Part shown: in pieces, positions 1-11,582 of the stretch
How the letters are laid out: every line of letters begins with the position of its first letter
How positions within the stretch are numbered: position 1 is the stretch's first letter
Origin: Lineus longissimus
Lineage: Eukaryota > Nemertea > Pilidiophora > Heteronemertea > Lineidae
Length of the DNA stretch: 64,000 nt
Direction of reading: 5' to 3'
NCBI RefSeq assembly: GCF_910592395.1
Contig: NC_088322.1
Coordinates: forward strand, 4,955,431-5,019,430
The notes under the pieces: generated by a model
Told to the model about the DNA's origin: nothing
What the model saw: only the letters and a program-made list of their open reading frames with translations
Database searches by the model: none
Translations under genes and position numbers: made by a program

Positions 1-1130
1 GGTTAAATCATGAAGCCATTTTCTAACCAGCATTGGAATGCTGCTTGCAGGGAGACTCAACCACATTGACAAGCCTATCATAATCATGCTATGCCTTCAT
101 TTTATGGAGGCTTGTTTCTGTTTTATCATGACATCTGCTCTTTGGTGCTCAAACTTACCTTTCTGCAAGAGGTCTTCATGGCTGAAACACGATATTCCAT
201 GCTTTGTCTTGCCTATCTCAACTCGAAAAACCAAACTGAAAAGGAAATAATGAAATTATTGACATTTGTTGGAAGTCGAGAGTTGTGGGTGTCAACAATA
301 AACCTCGCGTATTGCCGATGTAGGCCCTATTGTACTTTTATGTACATTGTCAGTGTTTTTTTGCCTAGGCTAGGGCGAGGCTTTTGTTGACACTCACGCA
401 GCGAAACGTAAGGGGCTTATGCATGGCCATGGGCCTAACCAACAGGCACCGCCATCAAATCTAACCCAGTGACAACACTATATAGTGTCTGATTTAAGTA
501 GGCCCACACACTAAGGCATATTGCTAGATTTTACAAAAGGAAATAGATTACTGGATTGAGCCCTTCAGAATAAAACCGTTCGACATGCAATGCACTAGCC
601 TATACACATTGATACACACATGAGATGTACACATTCCATGCACATGTGCATGCACCAAGCATTGAATGAAGCGTGTTCTGCAGTGTGAGTGTGCAGATCG
701 ATCGGCAGGTAGCCATTTCTTCTGAATACTCGGTAGATTCTTCCGTACAGTTCTCAGCAATAAATCAATTGTATCTCGAAAGCCTTCCTTAAACACTGTG
801 CCACTTTGATTTCATTGTTAGAGCAACACATTTTGTAAAAACCGTCGTAAACACTACAAAAATTACCAACCTTTTGCTACCGGCAGCCATCTTTCCGGTT
901 CTGTGCGTAACATGTGCGTCAGCCGACGATCCGCATTTTCTTTTAAATTTTATTTCTTGTGGTTTATTGCTTGACAGAAACTTGACATTTGCAAAATCTG
1001 GCAACCCCAGACATTCGTCGAATTTTCGACACCTTTCCCAATCCCATTCGCCAGAAACTCGACGTTTGAAAATGATCAGGTACCACAGCACTCGACACGA
1101 ACTCGACGTCGAGTGCGTGTCGACCGCTGA
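1..1130. other. No gene seen; left flank of a repeat
   Basis: I see no convincing coding exon here. Short open frames on both strands lack splice context and family motifs. The only structure of note is a near-perfect 30-base palindrome at about 1093-1122 built from CGACACG, ACTCGA and CGTGTCG, just before the CCCCGGGG that opens the repeat module at 1131. Confidence 0.6.
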
Positions 1131-1553
1131 CCCCGGGGGGTACAGACATCTGATTGACTGCTGCATTAGTAGGCGAGTCAATATATGAAAAATATGGCCT
1201 AACCTCAAAAAAATTGCAACAAAAGGTTTTATTGCTTTAAATGTATTGGGGGGTCATAGTGAACCCCAGAAAAAAAGTCTCCCAATTTCTGACCACGGGA
1301 AAGGGGTTAATTAGCATAAATTTAAAATGGCCGCGCCCTGAAATATTAATGTACTAGAAACTTTTTAATGGTTGGATTTATACCCCATAAATGTATTATT
1401 GATAGATAGGAATATTATACCTCTGAACAAGATAGACATGGTTAAAATTATCTGTGACGTCACAGTGACATAGAAATGACGTCATCATGATGTAGAAATG
1501 ACTTAACGGTCTAATTTATGCTACCTTTAGGGTGCTCAGGCAGTTGAAGTTCA
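1131..1553 (+). repeat. Repeat module 'core', copy 1
   Basis: This stretch of about 420 bp starts at CCCCGGGGGG and ends at GTTGAAGTTCAT. It recurs almost unchanged, with only a handful of differences by eye, at about 37975-38405 in the same direction. A more diverged copy of its outer three quarters lies in reverse at 41592-41917. The latter two copies flank a broken PIN/CxC gene and act as its long inverted repeats, so this copy is probably a solo end or deletion derivative of the same family. It carries two perfect CRE/ATF octamers. Confidence 0.85.
1455..1484. promoter_or_regulatory. Two CRE/ATF octamers in the repeat module
   Basis: TGACGTCA occurs at 1455-1462 and again at 1477-1484. 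Both are conserved in copy 2 (38310-38317 and 38332-38339), and one survives in the reverse copy (41601-41608). This octamer is the known CREB/ATF palindrome. A role in driving element transcription is inference. Confidence 0.55.
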
Positions 1554-2060
1554 TGGTAGGCCGTAGGGGACATTAATGCCGATTTAAGTTCTAGAACATA
1601 ATTATTTATTGTCTGGACCATAAATCAGCCTATCACAGTGCAGGAATTTAGTTCTAGCATGTTAATCAACCAACCAGTGACCAGGAATAATGGTCTAGAA
1701 CATAAATCAGCCTATCACAGTGCAGGAATTTAGTTCTAGCACGTTAATCAACCAATCGCTGACCAGGAATTTAGTTCTAGCACGTTAATCAACCAATCGC
1801 TGACCAGGAATAATGGTCGAGCACATAAATCAGCCTATCACAGTGCAGTAATTTAGTTCTAGCACGTTAATCAACCAATCGCTGACCAGGAATTTAGTTC
1901 TAGCACGTTAATCAACCAATCGCTGACCAGGAATAATGGTCGAGCACATAAATCAGCCAATCACAGTGCAGGAATTAAGTTCTAGCACGTTAATCAACCA
2001 ATCGCTGACCAGGAATAATGGTCTAGCACATAAATCAGCCAATTGCAACCATCGTTTCAA
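1554..2060 (+). repeat. CCAAT-containing tandem repeat, copy 1
   Basis: A tandem array of units of roughly 80 bp (some 40-bp half units). Each contains a segment like TTAATCAACCAATCGCTGAC followed by CAGGAATAATGGTC and CCTATCACAGTGCAGG. The array ends in GCAACCATCGTTTCAAA. The whole array recurs in reverse orientation at 37487-37974 with the same borders. Each unit supplies a CCAAT pentamer, the site bound by NF-Y. The array lies directly upstream of the integrase-like gene at 2186, so it might act as a promoter, but that is inference. Confidence 0.85.
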
Positions 2061-2185
2061 AAAATCGTCTACTTCGGATATCTTCGTGATTTTCCGGGCG
2101 CACTCGTGGTGTGTTATCTGCGGCCATATTGGATTAAATTGTCAAAACTTTTCAGTTCACCAAATCTCAGCCTGTAAATTATGAA

Positions 2186-5049
2186 ATGGCGCGCCGCCTG
2201 AATGATATTCACCAATTTTACGATAATTTTCGAAGCAGCGTGAATGCTTGTTGTCGGTCACTCATAGCAGAGGAAAATAACGCTGCCAATTCTCAATCTG
2301 TACTTCGACAATTGGAGGGTCTAAGAAGAGATCTCTTTCTTGCAAGGGCAGGGAGGGAGCCCCTGCTCACTCCAGAGCAATTCAGGGAGATCTCCACGCC
2401 CCTCAGTGGCCTAATTGCTTCGGCATCACAGTGTTATGATCGGAATAGAGCAGGTGAGATTTCAGAAGTCATGCCCGCTTAGCATATAGCCTTGCCCACA
2501 CCGGCCACAGCATCCAAGTATAACGGCAAACCAGTGTGCAGACGCCTGCAATGGCCCTACAACAATGTCCACAGTGACGACGGTGAGCCTACATTGCCGG
2601 AATTAGAGGGACGATTTAGTCTAACCCCTTGCCGGCCTTGGCCTTTTTGATTGGGTGTGGCGTTTAGCATGCACGTATTTATTGTAATATTGGTAAACCT
2701 CCACTCTCCAGACGGAGCAATAAAACACACATGTAAGAAATTGAACAAATATAAGGTAGGCCTAAAATGGGGGAAAAGCAACACCCTACTTATCCCGCCT
2801 ACTTTATATCTTATTCACTCGGTTTTCTTTTGCAGCTGAAAACCTTACAACTCCATACACTGCTCCTCGTACTGCACAGGGGGGTAGAGGTGCCCCGAAG
2901 TATGAGATCACCAGGGGCCAGTTGGAGTTTTTGGTGGCCTGTCGCTTTTCGAAGAAGAAGATAGGCCAACTCCTTAAAGTTTCAGCAAAGACAGTTACCA
3001 GGCGCATGAGGTTAGTACATCAGTGTCGACAGTGAGCCAGAAACACTTCTTTTGTTTTTGAACAACTCTTATTACGTAGGAAGCAGTTACCCTAGGTATT
3101 GAGTATTGTATTACCCAGAAGTGTTTTCTCTTTATTCTCTACTAATTTCCATAGTTACCCAAACTTATCGCCCATTTATTTTGTATGTAACGGTAAGTTA
3201 CTGCAAGCTGGCAAAGTCTTCGAACTACCTGTTTTCTGCTCACTTAGCATACATTCATTATTTCAGGCATTTCAACCTGGCAACAAATAAGACCACTGAA
3301 ATTTCCGATGAAATTCTTGATGAAAGGATTACCTTCCTCTTGGAAGGTAACAGACAAATTGGTGCTAATTCTGTTCGAGTGCGCCTGGAAAATATTGGGA
3401 TATTTGTCCCGAGGGAGAGGGTCCGTGTAGCAATGAGACGAGTCGACCCTGCAGGTGTGGCTTGTCGTTCAAGACAAGCCATCAAACGACGTTCATATAA
3501 AGTACACGGGCCAAACTCCCTCTGGCATATGGATGGCAACCATAAACTGGTTAGGTTAGTATTACCTAAAGGCTTATTATAAACCGCGAGATGCACAGTG
3601 CGAAATCGCGAGATGCCAACCTCGGTGAGAGTACCATCCGCCCACATGAAGTATTGCAAATATGGAACCTGAAAAGGCGAACATTCATGAGACCGAGGCC
3701 ACGTTGGGGAGGTCTCCTTACTTTGATGATCCCATTTGCTTCGCTCTGTACTATATACCTCGATCCGATGAATAGCTGTTTGGAGTGTGCTCAGACTTTA
3801 TGACCTAGTGCTATTTTAGGCGTGGCGAGACGGTTACCGCGTGCAATGCCCAGTGTCGGTCAATCACTCTCTGTATGGTGACCTACATGTATGACGATAT
3901 GCGTACTGTAGAAATAATTGGTGCGATTAAGTTCTCAACTTAAAAAAAAATGATTACCCATCTCGCGATATTGCGATTTCGCGTCTTGCAGTTTATAATA
4001 GGCCTTACCTAAGCTTTGACTGAATTATTTGATAAACACTGATGAATGAGTCAAAACTGTGTGCTCTCATACACGTAGGATCTTCTCTGCCAATAAATGT
4101 AATCCTAGTCCTACGTTTATGCAGAATACTATAAGGTGGTTTCAGATGTTCTGCTACATACATGCACCATGTATGTGCAGTCGGCCCTTGGTCATGATCA
4201 CAACCAACGCTGTTGATGAAAACCACCTCTGTTTATAAATGTTTTGACTTCATTTGTTGGTGTTCCAGATGTGATAAAATTCTAGTCAGTAAATTGATTT
4301 AGAGTGAAAGATGTGAATTTGCAATTTTAAGTTATTGTAGTCTCCAAAATGAAGCAGCCTCACATTAGAAGCATATTGGAATGTTATGTTTCTTTTTGCC
4401 GAGTCAAGAAGATACGTGTACACATTTTTGTACACTTTTGTACTCATCGAATATTTTTTTTTTTTCTGCAGGTGGCGGATAGTTGTACATGGTGCTATCG
4501 ATGGATATTCGCGATTGGTTACATTTCTGAAGGCCTCTACAAGCAATAAAGCTGCTCATGTTTTCAGTTTATTTCTTAAGGCAGAGGAGGAGTTTGGGTT
4601 TGAATCCAAACAGTGAGGAACAGATTTTTGTACTTCATTATGTGTATCTTCCTCGCATACACAGGTCAATTGAAAGATATCTCATGCAGCATAACCACCA
4701 GAAAATAAGGACGGAAAATGCCTCGCCTTTGCAGATGTTTGTTGCTCGGTCGTTAGAACTTCGCAGTTCAACAGATACTGCTATGAGGGACATATTCACC
4801 ACAAACGAGGCTACTGATGAAAACCCTAATGAACATAGTGATGATGATGAACATGACATGGATGAAAATGAGACTGATGCAACACTTGTTGAGATTCCTG
4901 AGACACAAAGCCCACTTACAGTCGATGAAATGACAGAACTCTCTACAGTTATTGATCCTCTTCCTGACGATAATGAAACTGACAAGGGACTTGCGAAATA
5001 TTTTAGTGTACTTGATTTCATCTCGGAGAAAAACGGTTTTAATCAATAG
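2186..5049 (+). pseudogene. Integrase (rve/DDE)-like gene, catalytic core truncated
   Basis: Proposed exons are 2186-2453, 2836-3010, 3267-3554 and 4472 to about 4614, with further coding sequence to 5049. The splice phases match at each junction. Exon 2 encodes a helix-turn-helix-like segment (KKKIGQLLKVSAKTVTRRM). Exon 3 ends in the family signature NSLWHMDGNHKL, and exon 4 continues RWRIVVHGAIDGYSR, giving the first two catalytic Asp positions of an integrase-like core. The text then jumps, in a different frame, to FVLHYVYLPRIHRS, which in this family lies well downstream. The roughly 80 residues expected in between, including the third catalytic acidic residue, are absent. An acidic tail follows. 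This is an internal deletion with a frameshift, so I call it a pseudogene or a non-catalytic derivative. Family assignment rests on remembered animal integrase-core proteins. Confidence 0.72.
3575..4000. mobile_element. MITE-like inverted-repeat element in intron 3
   Basis: TATTATAAAC at 3575 is matched by GTTTATAATA ending at 4000. The inner arms continue the match imperfectly (CGCGAGATG and GCGAAATCGC against CATCTCGCG and GCGATTTCGC). It lies wholly inside the third intron of the integrase-like gene. No coding sequence is seen in it. Confidence 0.55.
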
Positions 5050-6300
5050 TAACTTGCACTATATTAGGGATCTTATTAGCTTTGGATGAGAAATACTAGT
5101 AGACCTGCACAATACCCGTAGATAAATTCATTTGCTATTCATTAGTCTCAATGAAAATAATCAAACTATGTGTATAGGGATGGTTTTCCAAAATGTTGCT
5201 TCACATCATATTCGAATAGACAATTTGTATAAGATGCTTGTATGCCAAGTTGAGGTGTAACAAGTGACTGGTTGACTGGTGGAACAGAAGCCTCCGTTTA
5301 CTTTCTTTGAGATAAGCTGCTGTTGACATCACAGCAAACATTTTACTTCTGTACGCAGGGTGGGTAGATTTACTGGTATCTACATGTATATGGATGGTTT
5401 TCCAAAATGTTGCTTCACATCATATTCGAATACTAGTAGACATTTTGTATAAGATGCTTTCATGCCAAGTTGAGGTATAACAAGTGACTGGTTGACTGGT
5501 GCAACTGAAGCCTCCATTTACTTTGAGATAAGCTGCTGTTAATTGACATCACAGCAGGCATTTTATCTATTGTACGCATGTAGTGGGTAGATCTATCTAC
5601 AAGTACAGGCATGACAGGTGGGTTGACTGAAAATGAAAATTGTTTATAATAAAAGCACAGTTTGTACCCCTCAACGACGCCTAATTAAGGACAAAACATG
5701 TTGACCATGGTTTTATTGTTGATTTCATCGATTCAGTGAGCCAAAACGTGTCATGGTTAGCCAATATGTTTTGTAAGAACACAATGCATTTCATTCATAC
5801 TGCCCAATTTGTTGAAGGAACTATTTGGATATTTTTTCAATTTTGCTTTCAATCAATCATTTTACTATATACTTTTTTTCTTGCTGCAATTTAGCCCTTG
5901 GCATTCCAACTGATACATGTAATTTGTTAATAAAAAAATCGAATTCTCAATTTTATTTTTGGTTAATATCATTTTCGGTCCAAAAATGGCAAAATCTATG
6001 TAGGGGGCCATATTATATCCAAGTAAAATGACAGATGAGGCCTATTATTTGAAATGATACTGGGCAATATACTGAACTTTCCAAGAAATAAGACATTTGT
6101 TTATTCATGTTTATTCGATGCTATGACTCGCCAGGCATGTTTCTAATAAAAAGGAATGAAATATTTAGGTTTTGTTTTGAATGACTACATTAAAAAAAAC
6201 AGATCACTTCAAATTTTGAAGATACTATAATAGTACATGTAAGTGTTTTTGCCTTGAGGCCGATTAGTTCATGTACCTGTCGACCCTCCAGTGGCTGTAC
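5050..6300. repeat. Two-copy direct repeat, otherwise no gene
   Basis: A block of about 210-220 bp starting GGATGGTTTTCCAAAATG at about 5180 is repeated at about 5395, ending near 5600. The copies differ by small indels (for example TACTAGTAGACA against TAGACA). I see no coding exon in 5050-6300. Confidence 0.7.
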
Positions 6301-9300
6301 ATGTAGAGACCCTGGGCAGTAATTCCACTTTTATTTCAGAAAAAATCCAACCACATTAATTTCAATTTTGGTCCTTGCCACAATTTTGCCAGCCATTCCT
6401 TGTTGCTAATCTGGCACATGTTTACATGCACTTCTAATGTGCTTTTGTCGATGATAATCGTCAACACAGCACATTGTATGATTACGCTAGTATCGCTTGC
6501 CAACATCCTCAAACCCTGTGGTCCCAATGATGAACTGCACAACATTTGATCTATTAATTTGTTCTTCCAGTTGATTTTGAAAAGTACAAATATGTAAAAT
6601 GAAATGTTCTGTGCTTGATTACCTGGGGATAATTTGGTACGAGACAAAATACCAGGAGTATGTTTTGATTTTGAACATTCAAAATGTTTGAATCTTCTCA
6701 GGGAGATGGATGTAGCAGTCGAAAAACGTCCCCCTGTAAGGTGTTCGGCCCTATTGTATTCTGCTATATGGTTCCATAGAGTCCATGCCTGACAATACAT
6801 GTAGCTCAGAGATTAAAGCGCATAACACATGTACGTGTAGAATGAATCCTTTTTTCCCTGACATTCTATCCTTATTAGGACATTGTGTAAACTACACCTG
6901 TCCAGCAGTCCAACAAGGTAGAACCATTTATTTCAAACGGAATAAATGGTCCTAAGAAAATTTGAAGAGATCAATCTTCAATACATGTACACGACTGTGG
7001 AGAAAATGGTCTGGGGATAACAGCAACATTGAAATGAAATGTCCTCAAGCGTGCTGGTTAACCTTAAAGGTGACCTGGTGAGCTTGAATGGTCCTTGGCA
7101 GCACCGTCTATCCAGACACCTGTAGTGCACCGGAAACCACCATAGGTCTATTTTCCAACACGCCACCCAACGAGTCTGAAGTAAAATTGGACAGTGGGCA
7201 AGTGCAAGCTGTAGTCATCCTCGCTCAAATTGAGTCCATATGACATGCCTGGACATGCCAAGACTTGCAGCATCAAAGAAGTTCGGTATTCAACTACCCC
7301 TTTTGCAGACCTGGGGAATGAGAGGGTTATTTTCATTCAATCTCTATGACCAAAAGGGTCAAATCCAACAGCACAGCCTTCCTTATGAAGACAACAAGAC
7401 TACTACAAGCTAGGTTTTCTATGAAATTTTATTTGCTACCCTATCTATACAATAAACTAAGCTACTATTTATGTACTTGTATATTCAACTGCAACATTCT
7501 TGCAATTGCTACATGTAAGGGGTAAAGTTTGCTTCTGCATGCATACATACATGTAACCCTTAACATACCGTAGTACTGATACATGTAAATGTACACTTGA
7601 AAATCAGATCTACATGTAAAACATTTTTGGTCTTTATCGAAATGTACCGTAGAGATTGGCCTTTTTGCTGTTACGTACAACCATTTGCGTAAAATTTGGA
7701 AAAGGTTGCCCAAAAGTATACGGTATCTTGAATCAGATTTATGTACCAGAACATGTTAACCACCATTATGCTAAGTTTTAGGCATGGCCATAGCGGTTGC
7801 CAAATGTACTCCTTTAACAGATCGTTAACCTCCCTGCAAGTGCCCTATTTATCTTGGTCCTACAGTAGACATCAAAAATAGCATCTTAAAATCAATAGTT
7901 TCCAATTGGTATCATAAACTGATAAGTGTACATGTACAAGACATGGGACATCAACAGCAGAAATTATTTAGTAGCCGGACCTCTCTGCAAGCCCTAGAAA
8001 TAACGATGCTACAACCGGACAAAACCCAGATCACTAGCCTACCAGAGATGAGAGAGAAAAACACCAAGATGCATGTATTATAAAAAGCAGTATGCCTTGC
8101 TATATACATGTACCATGAGTAGGTCGCTTATAAATGTGGTATTGGCATTAACATTGGCAATGAATATTTTTCAGATCGTAGAAATACCACAAATTTTCAT
8201 ATCAAGTGGTTTTTACCAACAATTTTCTACATTCATTGATATGTTCGCACCTGGTCTTCTACTAACCTGATGATGTACACGTTGGAAAAGCGTGGTCAAA
8301 GACAAGGAGGATAGTACATGTATGATGGAGAGCTGCCTAGATGCCCTCATATCGATCTTGCTGCCCTGAAAGTTGTTGCATTTATTGCCCCCTTATTAGA
8401 TGTATAATAAATGTGAGGTCAATGTTCTTTCCATTCTACATCATACTTAGTACTATAATCACTCCATGGCGCCTCGCGTGTGTTGTCTGCAACGTACATC
8501 CTCCACACGAGGGCAATAACCTGAAATCAGTGAAGACTATAATGGAAATTCAAATTCAATCCAAAAGTCAACACCAATCATGAGAGCAAGTCCCAACCTG
8601 GATCAATGGCATCATAGCTGCCAGTCCAACAAAAGAATGGAATCACTTCATTTATTCAACTACATGTAGGCTACAGGTAATTCCAACTGTAGTTCGGACG
8701 TTAAGTCATTCCTTTGACAATTTAAGTCCGTGGTTGATCGAGACTCCCGATTCAACAGTCAACAAACAATTCTAGCCCTTAGCCAGAATCACTACTTTTA
8801 CACCAAATCCTGTTAGCCAAGTTGCCTTTAAATCATTTTATTTTGCTATTCTGCAATAAGCCTTATGAAGGATTTTGCCCGTGTGGTCTGCAGCTTATCC
8901 AACTTCAATATTTTCATGAAGACACAATATAGTACTCATTTCACAAGATTGCCAATGCCAATTTCAGTGCCAATTGTGCATTTAGAACCAACTCACCATG
9001 ATCGAGTGCGTATTGAGACTAATATACTATACACCATGCATACATGTATGCATAATATGCATCTTAGCAACCCAAGAGCAAAGACAGGCATTATTCTATA
9101 TAAGTGTCCTTAAAACCCCGAATTCTGTATGTATCTGCATACATTCCCTCCACAGAAATTAGATAAAATGGCCAGGGGCCATATGTGCTCACTTGTTGTC
9201 AATGAAAGGAACCCTGATGGTTGAAAGAGTTTGACCCCATGTGAGCTTGGAAATACTCTAGTTTCTTCTCAATAACACACCTTCTAGATATTCAAGCTTG

Positions 9301-11582
9301 CATTCTAGTACAGCCCCTGAAATAAACCCAATCGCCAGACATGGTCTGGAACACTCGAGTAGTTTTGTACGCCACAATATAGTAGGCCTAACGATTCTGT
9401 ACTTATTTCGGGGGCGGTACTAGAATGCAAGTTTGAATATCTAGAAGGTGTGGTATTGAGAAGAAACTAGAGTAAGTTCAAAGTCTAGTGTTTTCTGCGA
9501 TGTCAAGTTTGAACAATTCATGACAAGGCATGTCAGTGAAATTTACTAGTTTTACCTCTTAAACCTCCGGAATTCGGAAATTTTTTTGCACAGTGCTAAG
9601 CTGGTTCAGATTTTCAATGACAACAGGGGAGCGGAATATAAAACTTTTCACAAAAGTATATTTTACAATGGGTGATTTTAAAGTCGGTTTTACCACCAGA
9701 TCTGGCACTAAACCCACCATCAATTTGTCATCCACCAAACACTTCAATAAACCATACTAAGATAAAACCATGCTTAAAGACTACGTAAGAAACACATGCT
9801 TCTCAGTGTAAAGATTAAAATATATGTACTGTGTCGACTCTATTTAGCCGGTTTTGGTCTGGTACATAGGCATATTACACATACAGTCTCTTCAACCAGC
9901 TCAATAGCGTCTCAACGGTGTCTTTCAAAGTCTCCAAATGCAATGAATTAAATCAAAGCTACTGTTTTTACATGTAATAGAAATCACCATTGCTGACCAG
10001 AATACAACTAAAGGAATATTTGAAATTATGAAAAATATTCATCAGATGCAAGTTGATAACCAACACCAACTTCGAAATCTGGTCAGTGTTTAGCCGAATG
10101 CAGTACGTATTGTTAACAGTAATGTGAAATATATTGCTTGTGCCAAACATCACACCAAGATGGGATTAAGACCCCACTCTTGGTGTTAAGTGTGACACTA
10201 AACCTGCAGGATTAGAAATCCAGGTGTTAAAACTAACACTTTACCAGGTTTCGATTCTGGGTTTATCATAAGGTATTCTTTCAGGGTCAGTTTAAGAGTT
10301 ACGTAAGAGAAAACAAAGTACTATTTTTAACCCGATAGCAGTATTTTAACACTAAATCTCATTTTTAAACCAAAACCAACTTCCAAACCACCCAATCTAC
10401 TGGTATTGCAATTCCCTTGTACAACCTTGGAAAATTATCAAAAATAAACAAGCAGACTGATTTAAAAACATCAGCAGTACATACATCAGCAGTAAATCCG
10501 GTTTGGTACATGTACATGTATATAAGGGAAACTTTCCACTCAGAAGAACTTTCTGAAATCTCAGTTTTAAGGTATATTCATTACAAGTAGTAAACCAGCG
10601 AAGAAAAACCTTTTTGTCTATGTAATAAGGAACCTAACATAAACATCCAAATTTTTATGTTAGGATCGGGCGACTTCCCACATGGACCTTACGTACCACT
10701 CAACGTACAAAATAATGTAACGTGACATACAATGTACTACATGAAGTGCAGGCATTAAAACGAATGGACTGGAAAAAATCTTCACAATCCATCCCCGTGG
10801 CTTTTTTGCTTTTAGGAAAGTGAAACACAGATTGACATTTTGAGCCCCTTTTCACATGATCAAAGTGTGGATAATATTGCTCTCACAATGATAACAAATT
10901 CATTGACACCTTTAAAGATCAAGTTTTATACCAGCAAACTACAAAACTGATGCAGTTATCAAGACCTATTCCCTATTTGAATTAAGATCACCATTATGCC
11001 ATACATGTATGGGCCAAATGGGCTATTGAAAGTTTTAATTGGTGCTCTAAAGGAGAGACTATAAACAGATTCCAAGCTGGTCCAACTGAATTACACCAAT
11101 AATGATCTCTCCCATGTGACAGCTAACCAAAACTATTTACGCTAGAAGGTTGATTATGGATGCTGTATGAAAACAACCCATTTTTTCAAATGTGCATAAT
11201 CACTACAAGATAACCAATTTACTATCCTAACTCATACATGTAGTTCCCCTTTAATGGGTTGCAGGTTGTTAAAACTCAGGAAGTTGTAACTTCAGATTCA
11301 CTTACCTATTTGCCCACGCTTTTTTTTACATGTACAGACTGTTTAAATGCCTTCACACGAGTACATACAAATCAAGTCAATACTTTTATACAATCCCAAA
11401 AAATTAGACCAAAAATGGTTCATACATGTAGCACCTTTGGACTGTTTACAGCTACATATTATAATGTAATACTGCCAAACATTGCTGTCACAGATCAGAG
11501 AGGCAGTTGCAAACATCATTAAAAACTATTAGTACTTTCTGAATAAACTTTCATGTGGATGACAACTGGAGGCAGTGAGCAG
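6301..11582. other. No gene recognised; possible 3' flank of the HECT gene
   Basis: I find no family motif or splice-bounded open frame in this stretch, including the 154-codon open frame on the minus strand at 6336-6800, which looks non-coding in composition. TACATGTA-type palindromes are common. One foldback element (9256-9472) is listed separately. A short hairpin built on ACACCAAGA and TCTTGGTGT lies near 10152-10186. Confidence 0.5.
9256..9472. mobile_element. Foldback/MITE-like element, 217 bp, TA flanks
   Basis: The left arm (CTCTAGTTTCTTCTCAATA onwards, about 70 bp) is matched in reverse by the right arm ending TATTGAGAAGAAACTAGAG at 9472. TA dinucleotides flank both ends (9254-9255 and 9473-9474). 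The form is that of a Tc1/mariner-type MITE. Family is inferred from the TA flank only. Confidence 0.7.

Noticed and set aside
1554-2060. CRISPR-like array
   Set aside because: Repeats are contiguous and of about 80 bp without unique spacers, in a eukaryotic genome; it is an ordinary tandem repeat.
6336-6800. 154-codon minus-strand open frame
   Set aside because: No motif, no splice context and AT-rich non-coding composition; it may be 3' UTR of the HECT gene at most.
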